Below are positions 45,675 to 54,294 of a stretch of DNA of 64,000 bases, one piece after another. The notes beneath the pieces are model-generated. The model was not told where the DNA came from and did not search any database. It saw only the letters and a program-made list of their open reading frames with translations. The DNA is from Glaciihabitans sp. (GTDB lineage Bacteria; Actinomycetota; Actinomycetes; Actinomycetales; Microbacteriaceae): contig JAODBD010000013.1 in the NCBI GenBank assembly GCA_025463785.1, forward strand, positions 62,001 to 126,000, given 5' to 3'. The translations under genes were made by a program, and so were the position numbers. The stretch's first letter is position 1. Each line of letters opens with the position of its first letter.

Positions 45675-46133
45675 TCATGCCCGTGGTGCATCGAATCGTG
45701 CGCCTTTCGGATTTGATGGGAGGAGGGTGAGCACAAGCATGATGAGCCCCCCGAGGCTGGGGATGAACGACAGCAGCCAGAACAGGCCGCTGAGGTTTGC
45801 GTCGTGGAGCCGTCGCCAGGTAAGCGCGATACCCGGCACGATGTTGACAAGTCCCCAGATGCCGCCAACCACGATGACGACGATGATTCCCGCGTCGATC
45901 CGAATGCCGTTTCCGCCGGTTCTCCCTGCGAGGAGGGAGGGGATGTAGATGGCCAGCAGGATGGCGACGATGATGAACTGGACCAGTGCCCACCACCAGA
46001 ACTCGCTTCTACTGGCCCGCCCGCTGAAGGTTGCGTATTTGCGCCAGTACCGTCCGACCGCGACTGGAAGGCTCGCCCCGTAAAACGGCGCTGACAGCGG
46101 CACGGTGGTACTCGGCGCTAATTGTTCGGTCAT
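45675..46133 (-). CDS. DUF805 family membrane protein
   Basis: The 152-residue protein contains the DUF805 signature YWRKYATFSGRASRSEFWWW, followed by four hydrophobic helices and ALTWRRLHDANLSGLFWLLS. Function is unknown. AAGGAGGAG lies seven bases before the ATG; a longer reading to 46202 has no support. It sits 81 bp after the sulfatase-like gene on the same strand and probably has its own promoter. Confidence 0.9.
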   Translation of the reverse strand: MTEQLAPSTTVPLSAPFYGASLPVAVGRYWRKYATFSGRASRSEFWWWALVQFIIVAILLAIYIPSLLAGRTGGNGIRIDAGIIVVIVVGGIWGLVNIVPGIALTWRRLHDANLSGLFWLLSFIPSLGGLIMLVLTLLPSNPKGARFDAPRA

Positions 46134-46214
46134 GATGCTCCTCCTTGTGGTTGCAGAACTCAGCAACTCCACTGGACGCGATGGTACCCGGCCGACACCC
46201 ACTGCGAACTGTGG

Positions 46215-47888
46215 CTACCGACCGTATGCCGCGAGGAATCGGTTACGGAACGCATCCATCCGCCACACCGGCGCGCTCGGTGAGGGGAGCATCCCCGGTT
46301 GCCAGTGCCAGGACGAGACGCGGTTAATAACCTTTGGGTCCTTGGAGATGATGCTGATGGGCACATTGTGGGTTGCGCCTGCCCCGCTGACCTCGGTCGC
46401 GGGTTGATGGTCGCCGACAACGACCAGCACAAGGTTCGGGTCGTTGTACGTGGTGAGGAAGGAAAACAGAGTGCTCATTGTGTACTGAACCGACTGGCCG
46501 TAGAGCTGTTGCACATGGTGGGGGTTCTGCCAAACGATGCTCGGCGAGAGTCCCTGGGCTGGCTGGGGGTCATAGATTGAGCCGTTCCCGACAGATGCCC
46601 ACGGCACCTCGTGGGGTAGCGGGGTCCACGGCGTGTGCGAGGACACGAGGTCGATCTCGGCCATTAGCGGTTTGTGCGGTTTTGCCAGTTCGTGTTTCTG
46701 GAAGTACGCCCACGTGTATTGATCGGGGATGCGGGCGTAGCTGAATGCCGGCCCCTGATATCCGACATTCTGTGAGTTGAGTTCGGTACCGAAGTGGTAA
46801 AAGGAGGTACCGATGGACCATGGCTTGGTGTCCGATGGCACATCGCTGACCGTTTGCCATCCTGCCTTCTTGAAGGCGTCGCTGAGGGTGAACCGGCTCC
46901 CAGCGGTGACCTGGTCGTACTTCTGTTGCGAGTCGATCCATAGTCCGGTTTGCAAGGTGGAGTGGGCGAGCCAGCTGATTCCACCGAACGTCGAGGACGT
47001 GAGAAATGCGCTGCGTTCGGAGTAGCCGTCTGCCGCGAGTTCCGCGTTTCCTTTGCGGAGGACGTTGTCGACCCCTTTGGAGAAGAAGGTGTTCTGCACG
47101 GCGACCTGGCCATAGCTCTCTACGAACGCGACGATGACGTCTTTGCCCTTCAAGCCGGTGAGCAGGTCGGATGACGGCAGGTTGGCATAGGGGTCGGTTG
47201 CGCCAGCATTTTTGAACGTCGCCTGCTCGGCGGCGGTCGCGGTCACTTGATTGGCCTTCGCAACTGCCGTGCCGATCGTGTCCGCTGCCGCTATCGGTTT
47301 GCCGGGGACGATCTGGGCGCCGAGGAGTCCGAGCACGATCCAGCCCGCCGTGATCGCAGAAGCTCCGATCAGACCTCCGCGGTAGTGCCGACGGATCACA
47401 TTTGCGAGGTGAAAGTAGGCCACGGCGACTACGAGAACGACGACCGCTGCGGCGAGGACGAGCAGCACGAGGATAGCGACAGCTGCGACCGAGCCGGTGG
47501 AGTCGCGCAGTACACCGTAGGCATCCACCAGTTCCGGCCAGCCGGTCACGATGTTGAAGGGCTCACCGACGGCCAGTGTGAAGCCACGATCGAGAGCTGC
47601 ACTGGTGATCGTCGTGACGAAGACTATTGCGATGAGGGTCGCGACGATTCGACGGGCGACCGGCCATGGGAGTAGCGCCAGAAGGGCGAGGGCGAGTACC
47701 GATTCCAACGGGACACGTACCAGGGCGAGCGCTGTCCCCGAGCTGATGAGTCCTGGCGCAAGGACGGCGAGGAAGACCACGACCACGGAGAGGACCAAAC
47801 GCACATTTCTTCGAATTGCGTTCGAACGGCGGGGCCGGGCATCCCGGTCAGATGGCTCGCCCGAGTTCACGGGGTTAGTCGTACTCAC
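46215..47888 (-). CDS. LtaS-like membrane phosphotransferase / sulfatase-superfamily protein
   Basis: The 557-residue protein has a cytosolic basic N-terminus, five hydrophobic helices (up to about residue 195) and an extracytosolic alkaline-phosphatase-superfamily domain. Features match lipoteichoic-acid-synthase-type enzymes: metal-ligand Glu in VAFVESYGQ (near residue 261), a Ser/Thr-rich nucleophile region SSTFGGISWLAHSTLQTG, and GDHQP near residue 492. It would therefore transfer phospho-alcohols or cleave phosphate/sulfate esters outside the membrane. The GTG overlaps the reductase stop by 4 bp; this is the last gene of a seven-gene operon. Confidence 0.85.
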   Translation of the reverse strand: MSTTNPVNSGEPSDRDARPRRSNAIRRNVRLVLSVVVVFLAVLAPGLISSGTALALVRVPLESVLALALLALLPWPVARRIVATLIAIVFVTTITSAALDRGFTLAVGEPFNIVTGWPELVDAYGVLRDSTGSVAAVAILVLLVLAAAVVVLVVAVAYFHLANVIRRHYRGGLIGASAITAGWIVLGLLGAQIVPGKPIAAADTIGTAVAKANQVTATAAEQATFKNAGATDPYANLPSSDLLTGLKGKDVIVAFVESYGQVAVQNTFFSKGVDNVLRKGNAELAADGYSERSAFLTSSTFGGISWLAHSTLQTGLWIDSQQKYDQVTAGSRFTLSDAFKKAGWQTVSDVPSDTKPWSIGTSFYHFGTELNSQNVGYQGPAFSYARIPDQYTWAYFQKHELAKPHKPLMAEIDLVSSHTPWTPLPHEVPWASVGNGSIYDPQPAQGLSPSIVWQNPHHVQQLYGQSVQYTMSTLFSFLTTYNDPNLVLVVVGDHQPATEVSGAGATHNVPISIISKDPKVINRVSSWHWQPGMLPSPSAPVWRMDAFRNRFLAAYGR

Positions 47889-48631
47889 GACATCCCCATA
47901 GCGAGGGACTTCGTCGCCAGCCGATAGTGATCTTCGGCATCATGCCGCGCAAACCGATCCGAGAGTGCGTAGCGCAGCAGCACCATGTCGCCAATCTGTC
48001 GGACATCCGCGAGAGTCGCGCGTCGGTCACTCGTCCAGGGAAAGCGCGCATCGCCGACGAAGCGGGGAGCGCGCTGGTCGCCGACGAAGAACGGTGCCAC
48101 GGCCAGGTGGAGTTCGTCGACAAGATTCGCGGCCAGAAACTGAGTGTGAACTGTTCCGCCTCCCTCGACCAGGAGCTGGCGAATTCCACGATCAGCCAGG
48201 TCCGCGACGAGGTCGGTCATCGCCACGTCTTTGCCCAGCTCGACGACAACGGCAGTGTGCCCGACCCGTCGACGGATCCGGGCGGCCTCCGATGTGGGGC
48301 AGTAAACCAGCTTCGGTGTGTCACCAGCGGTGAAGAATGCCGAGTTCGGATTGAGTTCACCCGACGCAGTCACAGTTACCTTCCACGGTGAACTCGTCAT
48401 ACCCGCGACCTGTCGTCGAGCTCGGCGAGCAAAGCTGCGGACCAGCAGACGGGGGTTATCCCGCCGCACAGTGCGCGCACCGACCAGGATGGCGTCGTTT
48501 CTTGCCCGCACCTCATCGACGCGGTCGAAGTCTTCGTCGTTGGAGAGGGTGAGCCGCGGGGGATCCGCCCTGTCGAGGTATCCGTCGAGCGAGGTGGCGC
48601 TGCTCAGAGTTACGTACGGGTTGTCTGTCAC
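47885..48631 (-). CDS. RibD C-terminal-type (pyrimidine/dihydrofolate) reductase
   Basis: The 248-residue enzyme has the RibD_C fold: VTLSSATSLDGYLDRADPPR at the start, RNDAILVGARTVRRDNPRLL, and ADRGIRQLLVEGGGTVHTQF near residue 160-180, the NADPH-binding GGG. In riboflavin synthesis this domain reduces the ribosyl group of a diaminopyrimidine; other relatives reduce dihydropterins. There is no deaminase half and no rib operon here. The GTG start follows CAGGAG and overlaps the upstream gene by 4 bp (GTGA). Confidence 0.88.
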   Translation of the reverse strand: MTDNPYVTLSSATSLDGYLDRADPPRLTLSNDEDFDRVDEVRARNDAILVGARTVRRDNPRLLVRSFARRARRQVAGMTSSPWKVTVTASGELNPNSAFFTAGDTPKLVYCPTSEAARIRRRVGHTAVVVELGKDVAMTDLVADLADRGIRQLLVEGGGTVHTQFLAANLVDELHLAVAPFFVGDQRAPRFVGDARFPWTSDRRATLADVRQIGDMVLLRYALSDRFARHDAEDHYRLATKSLAMGMS

Positions 48632-49626
48632 GGTGTCTTCTCCTGACTGCTGTCTGCTATTACGAGAACTGGCGCGGCGAAATTCGTTTTGCCCTGGCGG
48701 ACACTGGATACCACCGTCACAATTGCGCCCGGCGCGACCGAGATGATGACGAGGGCGCCGAACAGAGTTGACGCCGCGACTCCCGCGGCGGCGCCGAATC
48801 CAGCCAGTGCGAATGCCCCGCCCGCGATGCCCTCGCGGGGTCCCCATCCGCCGATGTTCAGCGGGATCGAGGCGCCGAGCAGGACGACGAAAGCGAGGGT
48901 GAGCATCCGACCTGGGGGCACGCTCTCGCCCACTGCAGCCGTGGCGATCGTGAAGGTTGCGACGTGGCACGCGATGACAATCACCGAAGCGATCGCGACC
49001 TGCACGGAAACCCGAGCCGATCCGAGGCCGGCACGGAGTTGCCGCGCCTCGTGAAGCAGCGCCCTGCGCCCACGCAGGCTCACCACGGCCGTCACAAGTA
49101 GCGCAACGACGATCACGCCAAGTCCGATCGCAAGCGCCCCGACGAGGTAGCCCTCGAACTCTGCTCCGAGCCATGCGAGAACCGCGAGCGCCAGGGCGAG
49201 TTGTACAACCTGCCCTGCGGAGCGTTCGATTGCGACCGATCGTGCCGTTTGTTTGATGCTTTCGGCGCTCTGACCGCGGGCGACTGCGCGCCGAAAATCC
49301 CCGACGATTCCGCCGGGAAGCACCGTGTTCAGGAATTGGGACTGGTAGTACATCCCGAATGCGGTCGACCACCGAAGTTCGACTCCGAGGCGGGTTGCGA
49401 TGAGTCTCCAACGCCATGCGGCGGCGGCCGTTGCGACCGCTGCGAGAATGAGGGCCGAACCGATCGTCTGCCCGTCCAGGCTGAGGAGGCCGTGGAGCAG
49501 AGGGCCGGTACCCACCTGAGCGATGACCGCGATGAGCACACCGACCCCGACGACCAGACGGGTCGTCACGCGGAGCCGGGTCGATCGCCTGGCCTGGCGC
49601 AGCAGGGTACGGATGTTTGTTGTCAT
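48628..49626 (-). CDS. Flippase-like / LPG-synthase-type integral membrane protein
   Basis: The 332-residue protein has eight or so helices and the signature of the lysylphosphatidylglycerol-synthase transmembrane (UPF0104) family: MYYQSQFLNTVLPGGIVGDF (about residues 85-104) and IPLNIGGWGPREGIAGGAFA (about 255-275). It lacks the soluble aminoacyl-transferase domain of MprF, leaving only the flippase-like part, so it may move a lipid intermediate across the membrane. The ATG overlaps the methyltransferase stop (ATGA), and its own stop overlaps the reductase GTG. Confidence 0.88.
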   Translation of the reverse strand: MTTNIRTLLRQARRSTRLRVTTRLVVGVGVLIAVIAQVGTGPLLHGLLSLDGQTIGSALILAAVATAAAAWRWRLIATRLGVELRWSTAFGMYYQSQFLNTVLPGGIVGDFRRAVARGQSAESIKQTARSVAIERSAGQVVQLALALAVLAWLGAEFEGYLVGALAIGLGVIVVALLVTAVVSLRGRRALLHEARQLRAGLGSARVSVQVAIASVIVIACHVATFTIATAAVGESVPPGRMLTLAFVVLLGASIPLNIGGWGPREGIAGGAFALAGFGAAAGVAASTLFGALVIISVAPGAIVTVVSSVRQGKTNFAAPVLVIADSSQEKTP

Positions 49627-50444
49627 CCGCGAGGCCATGCCAGCAGATCCACGTGACGCACGTGCGCAGTCAGCTCGCCGCGATCGATTTGGGACTCTCG
49701 AAGTTGCCGGTAACCCGTGGCTGCGGCGCGCAGCCCGGGATCCTGCTCGACGGCGGCGTCGACCCATCCGCGGAACCATTCCCTGAGGAGGCGAGGCCGG
49801 CGGTGGTCGAGCCGCCACACCGTGGTGCTCTGGCGTACCTTCCAACCGGCCTGGGTGAACAGTCCCTGCACGATTGGCGCGCCGTACCGACCGAGCTGTT
49901 GGCGACCGTCCGTGTTGCGTTGTTGATGGGCATTGAACGCATGCTCGAAGGCGGAGTCGAGTTCGTCTCGCGGGCCCAACCTCACCTCTCCGGTCACGCT
50001 GAGCGTGAAGAGCGCCGGGCTCCGGGCTTCGACACAGGCGTTGACGACGGCGTGAGTGTCGCGTGAGGTCAGCACGTCAAGTAGCGCGGATGCGGTCACG
50101 AGGGATGCCCCAGCCAGGTCGGCTGCGCGCAGGTCGGCGAGGTTCCCGGTTTCGGAGCGCGCAGAGATGGCGGCGTTGTCCCGATCCGTTGGGCGTGTGG
50201 CATCGATGGCTCGTTCGATCAGGCCCGCGTTCCAGTCATGCAGAATCCAGGTCTGCGGTCCGGGAAGAAGGGGAGCGAGCCAGCGCATCATTGAGCCGGT
50301 CCCGCTGCCCAGATCGTGAACGACAATCGGCCCGTCGGGGAGCATCGCTGCGACGGTCCGTGCGAGGTCGAGTGAGCGTGCATCTGCGTCCTCCGGCTCG
50401 CGGAGCGCAAGCCAATCGCTGCTGACCTTGAGAATCCCGCTCAT
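49623..50444 (-). CDS. Class I SAM-dependent methyltransferase
   Basis: The 273-residue protein has motif I in IVVHDLGSGTGSMMRWLAPL (about residues 40-59), an acidic residue at the end of strand 2 (WILHDWNAGLIERA), and LVTASALLDVLTSRDTHAVV in the motif IV position. The C-terminal part (WRLDHRRPRLLREWFRGWVD) is not like well-known families. The substrate is unknown, but the position between a glycosyltransferase and a flippase suggests a pathway intermediate. Both junctions are ATGA overlaps. Confidence 0.85.
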   Translation of the reverse strand: MSGILKVSSDWLALREPEDADARSLDLARTVAAMLPDGPIVVHDLGSGTGSMMRWLAPLLPGPQTWILHDWNAGLIERAIDATRPTDRDNAAISARSETGNLADLRAADLAGASLVTASALLDVLTSRDTHAVVNACVEARSPALFTLSVTGEVRLGPRDELDSAFEHAFNAHQQRNTDGRQQLGRYGAPIVQGLFTQAGWKVRQSTTVWRLDHRRPRLLREWFRGWVDAAVEQDPGLRAAATGYRQLRESQIDRGELTAHVRHVDLLAWPRG

Positions 50445-51526
50445 GCGGACACCGCCGTTCCGCTGAGTGCCACCTCATGGAGCGTTGACTCGATGATGGC
50501 GATTGGTTCACTCCATGGTCGGGGTGTGGCCCGAGCCTCCATGGCCGCCATCCTGAGTTCCGTTCGACGTCCCGGACTTGCCCACCACTGGCGTAGAACG
50601 ACCTCCAGCGCCCACGGATCCTCCGGGGGAACAAGGATTCCGGCAGCCGTGACCGACATCGCCTCGGGGGTTCCGCCAACATGGGCGGCAACGACGGGGA
50701 TGCCGCGCGCCAACGCCTCGGCGACCACCATCCCGAAGCTCTCGTTCCTGGATGGCACAACGACAAGGTCTGCCCGGCTGTAGGCGGTGTCGAGCGATCG
50801 TCCGGCGAGAACGCCGGCGAACGTTGCTCTGCCGGTGAGGTTGGTTCGCTGAATGGTTTGCGTCAGTTCGTCGACAAACCCTGGCGCCGCGTCGAGTGAG
50901 CCGACGAATGTGCAACTCCAATCGTCGATGTCGGTGAGGTGCCCCAACGCGCTGACGAGAAGGTCCTGCCCCTTGTGCGGCGCAATCACCCCTACGCACA
51001 GCAACCGGCCGCCGGATTGCGACGCGGCCGCGGCCGCAGCCGGATCCGTTCCCGGATGGGCGACAACCACCTGGTGAAGTTCCGCGAAGCCACGCGAGAT
51101 CAGCTCGGAGCGCGTCCAGTCGCTGGTCGCAATGATGCGCTTCGCTGCCCCTAACGCTGCACGTTCGCGACCGACTGACACGGCGACCTCGGTAGCTTCG
51201 GCGATCGTTCCGGAGGTGAGGCTTGCGACCATGTGCGCCAGCACTACAATCCGAAGCCTGCTCGAGTGTGCCGTCATCACCTCCGATTCGAGCACAGCGA
51301 TCAGCCCATCGATCAATACGAGGGCGCCGTCCGGCAGCTGAGATAGTGACCGCGCTGTCATTGATCCGCTCCGCGCTGGGATCAGGATCATCCGCACTTC
51401 CCATCCGCTGCGTCGGAGACCCTCGCGAACGTGCTGGTCGTATACGTTGCCACCGCTCACCCTGTCGGGGTCATCGATCGTGTCAGGGACCAGGAAATAA
51501 ACCGACATTCCCGCGAATGCACTCAC
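50441..51526 (-). CDS. Glycosyltransferase, GT4 family (GT-B fold)
   Basis: The 361-residue protein starts near [20 protein letters not shown], with the N-terminal GT-B subdomain, and contains [20 protein letters not shown] and the donor-binding E-x7-E motif in [20 protein letters not shown] (about residues 270-290). It should transfer a sugar from a nucleotide donor; acceptor is unknown. The GTG at 51526 overlaps the upstream stop by 4 bp (GTGA); an ATG at 51508 is the alternative start. No signal or membrane segment is seen, so it acts at the cytosolic face. Confidence 0.88.
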   Translation of the reverse strand: MSAFAGMSVYFLVPDTIDDPDRVSGGNVYDQHVREGLRRSGWEVRMILIPARSGSMTARSLSQLPDGALVLIDGLIAVLESEVMTAHSSRLRIVVLAHMVASLTSGTIAEATEVAVSVGRERAALGAAKRIIATSDWTRSELISRGFAELHQVVVAHPGTDPAAAAAASQSGGRLLCVGVIAPHKGQDLLVSALGHLTDIDDWSCTFVGSLDAAPGFVDELTQTIQRTNLTGRATFAGVLAGRSLDTAYSRADLVVVPSRNESFGMVVAEALARGIPVVAAHVGGTPEAMSVTAAGILVPPEDPWALEVVLRQWWASPGRRTELRMAAMEARATPRPWSEPIAIIESTLHEVALSGTAVSA

Positions 51527-51921
51527 AGTGACCTCGAATAGCTCGCCCACGCGATGTGCGACTCGTGAAGCGAGACGGTGATGGATTGCAGCTGTTGGTT
51601 GCTGCCGAGAGATCCATCAAATACCCGTTCTGCAAGGCGGTCCGCGATCACTCTGCAGAGCACCTCGGTAGTTGTGTTCGCGCCGCCGAATTGAGGATCT
51701 TCGTCGAGGTTGCGATACGTGAGCGAACCCCTGATCTCGGCGAGCAAGGCCGACGCACGTCCGATGTCGACGACAACGCCGGTCGGGTCGAGGTCCGCTG
51801 CCTCGAAGCTGGCGTCGACGATGAATGTCGCGCCATGGAGTCGCTGCGCAGGCCCGAATGATTCGCCCGTGAAGCTGTGGGCGACCATCATATGGTCCCG
51901 GACCGTTACCGTGAAAGTCAT
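51523..51921 (-). CDS. 6-pyruvoyl-tetrahydropterin synthase-fold protein with altered active site
   Basis: The 132-residue protein has the T-fold length and layout of PTPS/QueD: VAHSF with His15, [15 protein letters not shown] with His29, [16 protein letters not shown] with the conserved Asp, and [20 protein letters not shown] with the substrate-binding Glu. Compared with the family, the HGH motif is HGA (third zinc ligand lost), the Cys a few residues before it is missing, and the LDH catalytic His position reads TYR. It is therefore not a standard synthase. The ATG overlaps the dehydrogenase stop (ATGA). Confidence 0.82.
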   Translation of the reverse strand: MTFTVTVRDHMMVAHSFTGESFGPAQRLHGATFIVDASFEAADLDPTGVVVDIGRASALLAEIRGSLTYRNLDEDPQFGGANTTTEVLCRVIADRLAERVFDGSLGSNQQLQSITVSLHESHIAWASYSRSL

Positions 51922-52898
51922 CCTGGTTCTCCCCAATTGATCGTGTGACAAAGGTCGGTGCGCGAGCCGCCGGCGATGCTGGCCATCACTTCGGGAAGAT
52001 CTCGCCACGAGGATTCGCCCGTAAGCAAGGCGTCGAACGCCGGATCGTGGAGGAGCTCAAGAGCCAGCGCGAGGCGTTCGCGGGTCGTCCGGTCCCCACG
52101 CCGTCTCGCGGCCACTGCGCCGACCTGGCTCGACCGGATCGTCAGTCGTCGAGAGTGGAAATCGGCGCCGAGCATGAGGGTCGCTGGGCGATCCGCGTAC
52201 CAGCTGGCCTCGATCACCACGCCCTCAGTGACGACCGTTTCGAGCGCAAGTTGCAACCCAGCATCCGAACCGCTCGTGTTGATCACGATGTCTCGGTCCC
52301 GCGGCGGGTTTGCGATGTCAGCGAAGCCCACGCCGAGTTGGTCGGCTACCGTTCTTCGCGCCGGGTTGATGTCGATCAGCGCGACATCGACACCCGGGAT
52401 GCCCCGCAGGAGGCGTGCGACGCAGCAACCGATCATGCCGGCACCGACTACGGAGACGCGATCACCGACGACAGGCGCGGCATCCCAGAGCACATTGATG
52501 GCGGTTTCGACCGCGCCCGCGAGCACGGCGCGGCGTGCTGGGACTCCGTTGGGAACCGGGATGACGGCGTCAGCGGGGACGACAAATTCGGATTGGTGAG
52601 GGAAAAGAGTGAAAACGACGTGCCCCGTTAGAGACTCCGGCCCGCGTTCCACGACGCCGACGTTGAGGTATCCGTATTTGACAGGACCAGGGAAGTCGCC
52701 CTGCTGGAAGGGCGCTCGCATCCGTTCACGCTCGCTTTCGGGCACGTGTCCGCCGAAGACGGAGGCTTCGGTTCCGCGACTGACGCCGGTGTGCAGGGTC
52801 TTCACGAGTACGTCTCCATCGCCAACTTGCGGGAGCGGTTCGTGGCGGAGAGCGCCGACACCGGGCCTCTCGACCCAGAACGCGGTGGCCTCGAGCAC
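51918..52898 (-). CDS. MDR-superfamily dehydrogenase, zinc-less BchC-like type
   Basis: The 326-residue enzyme has the MDR N-terminal GroES-like domain with [15 protein letters not shown] where zinc enzymes have Cys-Gly, and the Rossmann segment [20 protein letters not shown] (about residues 146-165). The SRGTE loop resembles BchC-type dehydrogenases that lack catalytic zinc. It should reduce or oxidise a hydroxyl/carbonyl of the pathway intermediate. A GTG start follows GCGAGG with six-base spacing. It is the first gene of the operon. Confidence 0.85.
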   Translation of the reverse strand: MLEATAFWVERPGVGALRHEPLPQVGDGDVLVKTLHTGVSRGTEASVFGGHVPESERERMRAPFQQGDFPGPVKYGYLNVGVVERGPESLTGHVVFTLFPHQSEFVVPADAVIPVPNGVPARRAVLAGAVETAINVLWDAAPVVGDRVSVVGAGMIGCCVARLLRGIPGVDVALIDINPARRTVADQLGVGFADIANPPRDRDIVINTSGSDAGLQLALETVVTEGVVIEASWYADRPATLMLGADFHSRRLTIRSSQVGAVAARRRGDRTTRERLALALELLHDPAFDALLTGESSWRDLPEVMASIAGGSRTDLCHTINWGEPG

Positions 52899-52974
52899 AT
52901 TTGCCTCGCTTTCGTGAACACTGGTTATGCGACTGATGTGTGAATAGTTGTGTTAACAGGGAAACGAGACAGGC

Positions 52975-53721
52975 ATGACCAGAGTTCAATTGGCACCGAT
53001 CTCATCTGCCGTCGCAGGCGCCGTGGTCGTCACGCTTCTCGGTGTGGTGGCTCTGCACTGGCACCAGTTATGGGTCCCCGCGGTGGGTTGGCTTGCCGCG
53101 CTCGGTTACCTGATGATTTCGAATGCGCTGCTTCTCCGCGGTGTGCAGCAAAGACAAATAACACGGTTCGGAGCGGCGAACGTCGTGACGGCGGTGCGGT
53201 CAACGCTGGTCGGTGTGATTAGCGGGGTCGTCGTTTCATCCTCCGTTGCGCCGATGCCGGTGGGTCTTCTGGTTGCCCTGGTAGTGCCGGCCCTTCTCCT
53301 GGATGCTGTGGACGGGTGGGTCGCCCGACGCACGAATTCCGCCAGCGAGCTCGGGGCGCGATTCGACATGGAAGTCGACGCGTTCCTGTTGCTCGTACTG
53401 AGTGCGTACGTTGCGCAAACCTTAGGGATCTGGGTGCTGGCGATCGGCGTGATGCGGTATGCCTTCGTCGCTGCCGGATGGATCTTTCCCTGGCTTCGTC
53501 GGCAACTCCCATTCCGTTATTGGCGCAAGGTGGTGACCGCTGCGCAAGGCATCGCGTTGACGATCGCCGCGACAGGGTTCCTTCCCGTGCTTGACGTTCT
53601 GGTCGTCGCGATTGCGTTGGCGCTGCTCATCGAATCATTTGGCCGTGACGTTGTCTGGCTGGCCGCGAGGCGGCGAGAGCCTAGCTCGCCCGCGTTGCCC
53701 GGAGTGCAAAAATCGACGTGA
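52975..53721 (+). CDS. CDP-alcohol phosphatidyltransferase
   Basis: The 248-residue membrane enzyme shows the exact family motif D-x2-D-G-x2-A-R-x8-G-x3-D-x3-D in LDAVDGWVARRTNSASELGA and following residues (about residues 103-127). It transfers a phosphatidyl or related phospho group from a CDP-activated donor to an alcohol. Six to eight helices are expected. It diverges from the seven-gene operon (76 bp apart) and so probably supplies or uses its lipid intermediate. It overlaps the convergent membrane-protein gene by about 40 bp. Confidence 0.92.
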   Translation: MTRVQLAPISSAVAGAVVVTLLGVVALHWHQLWVPAVGWLAALGYLMISNALLLRGVQQRQITRFGAANVVTAVRSTLVGVISGVVVSSSVAPMPVGLLVALVVPALLLDAVDGWVARRTNSASELGARFDMEVDAFLLLVLSAYVAQTLGIWVLAIGVMRYAFVAAGWIFPWLRRQLPFRYWRKVVTAAQGIALTIAATGFLPVLDVLVVAIALALLIESFGRDVVWLAARRREPSSPALPGVQKST

Positions 53722-54076
53722 CCGCGAGCACCACGATGCCAATCGCGTCGATCACGATCGTCTCCGGAACGAGAGTGAAGCCCCACGTCTCGGTGATGCC
53801 GAATAGTCCGACTGTCAGCGCGAGCACGAGCGCGAGGAGACTTGCGATCACGAACAGCAGGCTAAGGACCGTATCGAGCTTCAGGAGCCGACCGTGCAGC
53901 GCGAGCATTCCGATCGCCAGAACGATTCCAGCGATGGCATTGAGGATGAACATCACACCAAGCACGCCCCCAACGCCGTCGAAGACAAGGAATAAGTGAA
54001 TCCCGCTGATCGCGAAAAGGACGATCGCACTGAGGATTCGCATGACCCTGGGTAGACCGTAGCTGCTTTCAGTCAT
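53681..54076 (-). CDS. Four-helix membrane protein, unknown function
   Basis: A 131-residue protein with four hydrophobic helices and few charges, starting MTESSYGLPRVMRILSAIVL. The layout resembles small DoxX-like or YeaQ-like membrane proteins, but I cannot name a family. An ATG two codons earlier (54082) is equally possible. Its 3' end runs about 40 bp into the convergent CDP-alcohol phosphatidyltransferase gene, an unusually long convergent overlap. Confidence 0.75.
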   Translation of the reverse strand: MTESSYGLPRVMRILSAIVLFAISGIHLFLVFDGVGGVLGVMFILNAIAGIVLAIGMLALHGRLLKLDTVLSLLFVIASLLALVLALTVGLFGITETWGFTLVPETIVIDAIGIVVLAVTSIFALRATRAS

Positions 54077-54294
54077 CTGCATGCCTGCTTTCGATTCGAG
54101 CCTCCATCGGTAGAGACCTCGTTAATGAAAACGAGCGAGCCGCGGAAAAGGTTCAACCGGTCCAACGACGAGAGATGTGTACGGGTCGGCCGTTGGTACA
54201 AACCCCTTGTGGCGGCTTGGTCCCAGACGTAGCGTCGGATTAGTTGCGCTGGTCCTCTGTGGCCGTGTTCTGCCAACTCGCTTAGGAGCATCCC

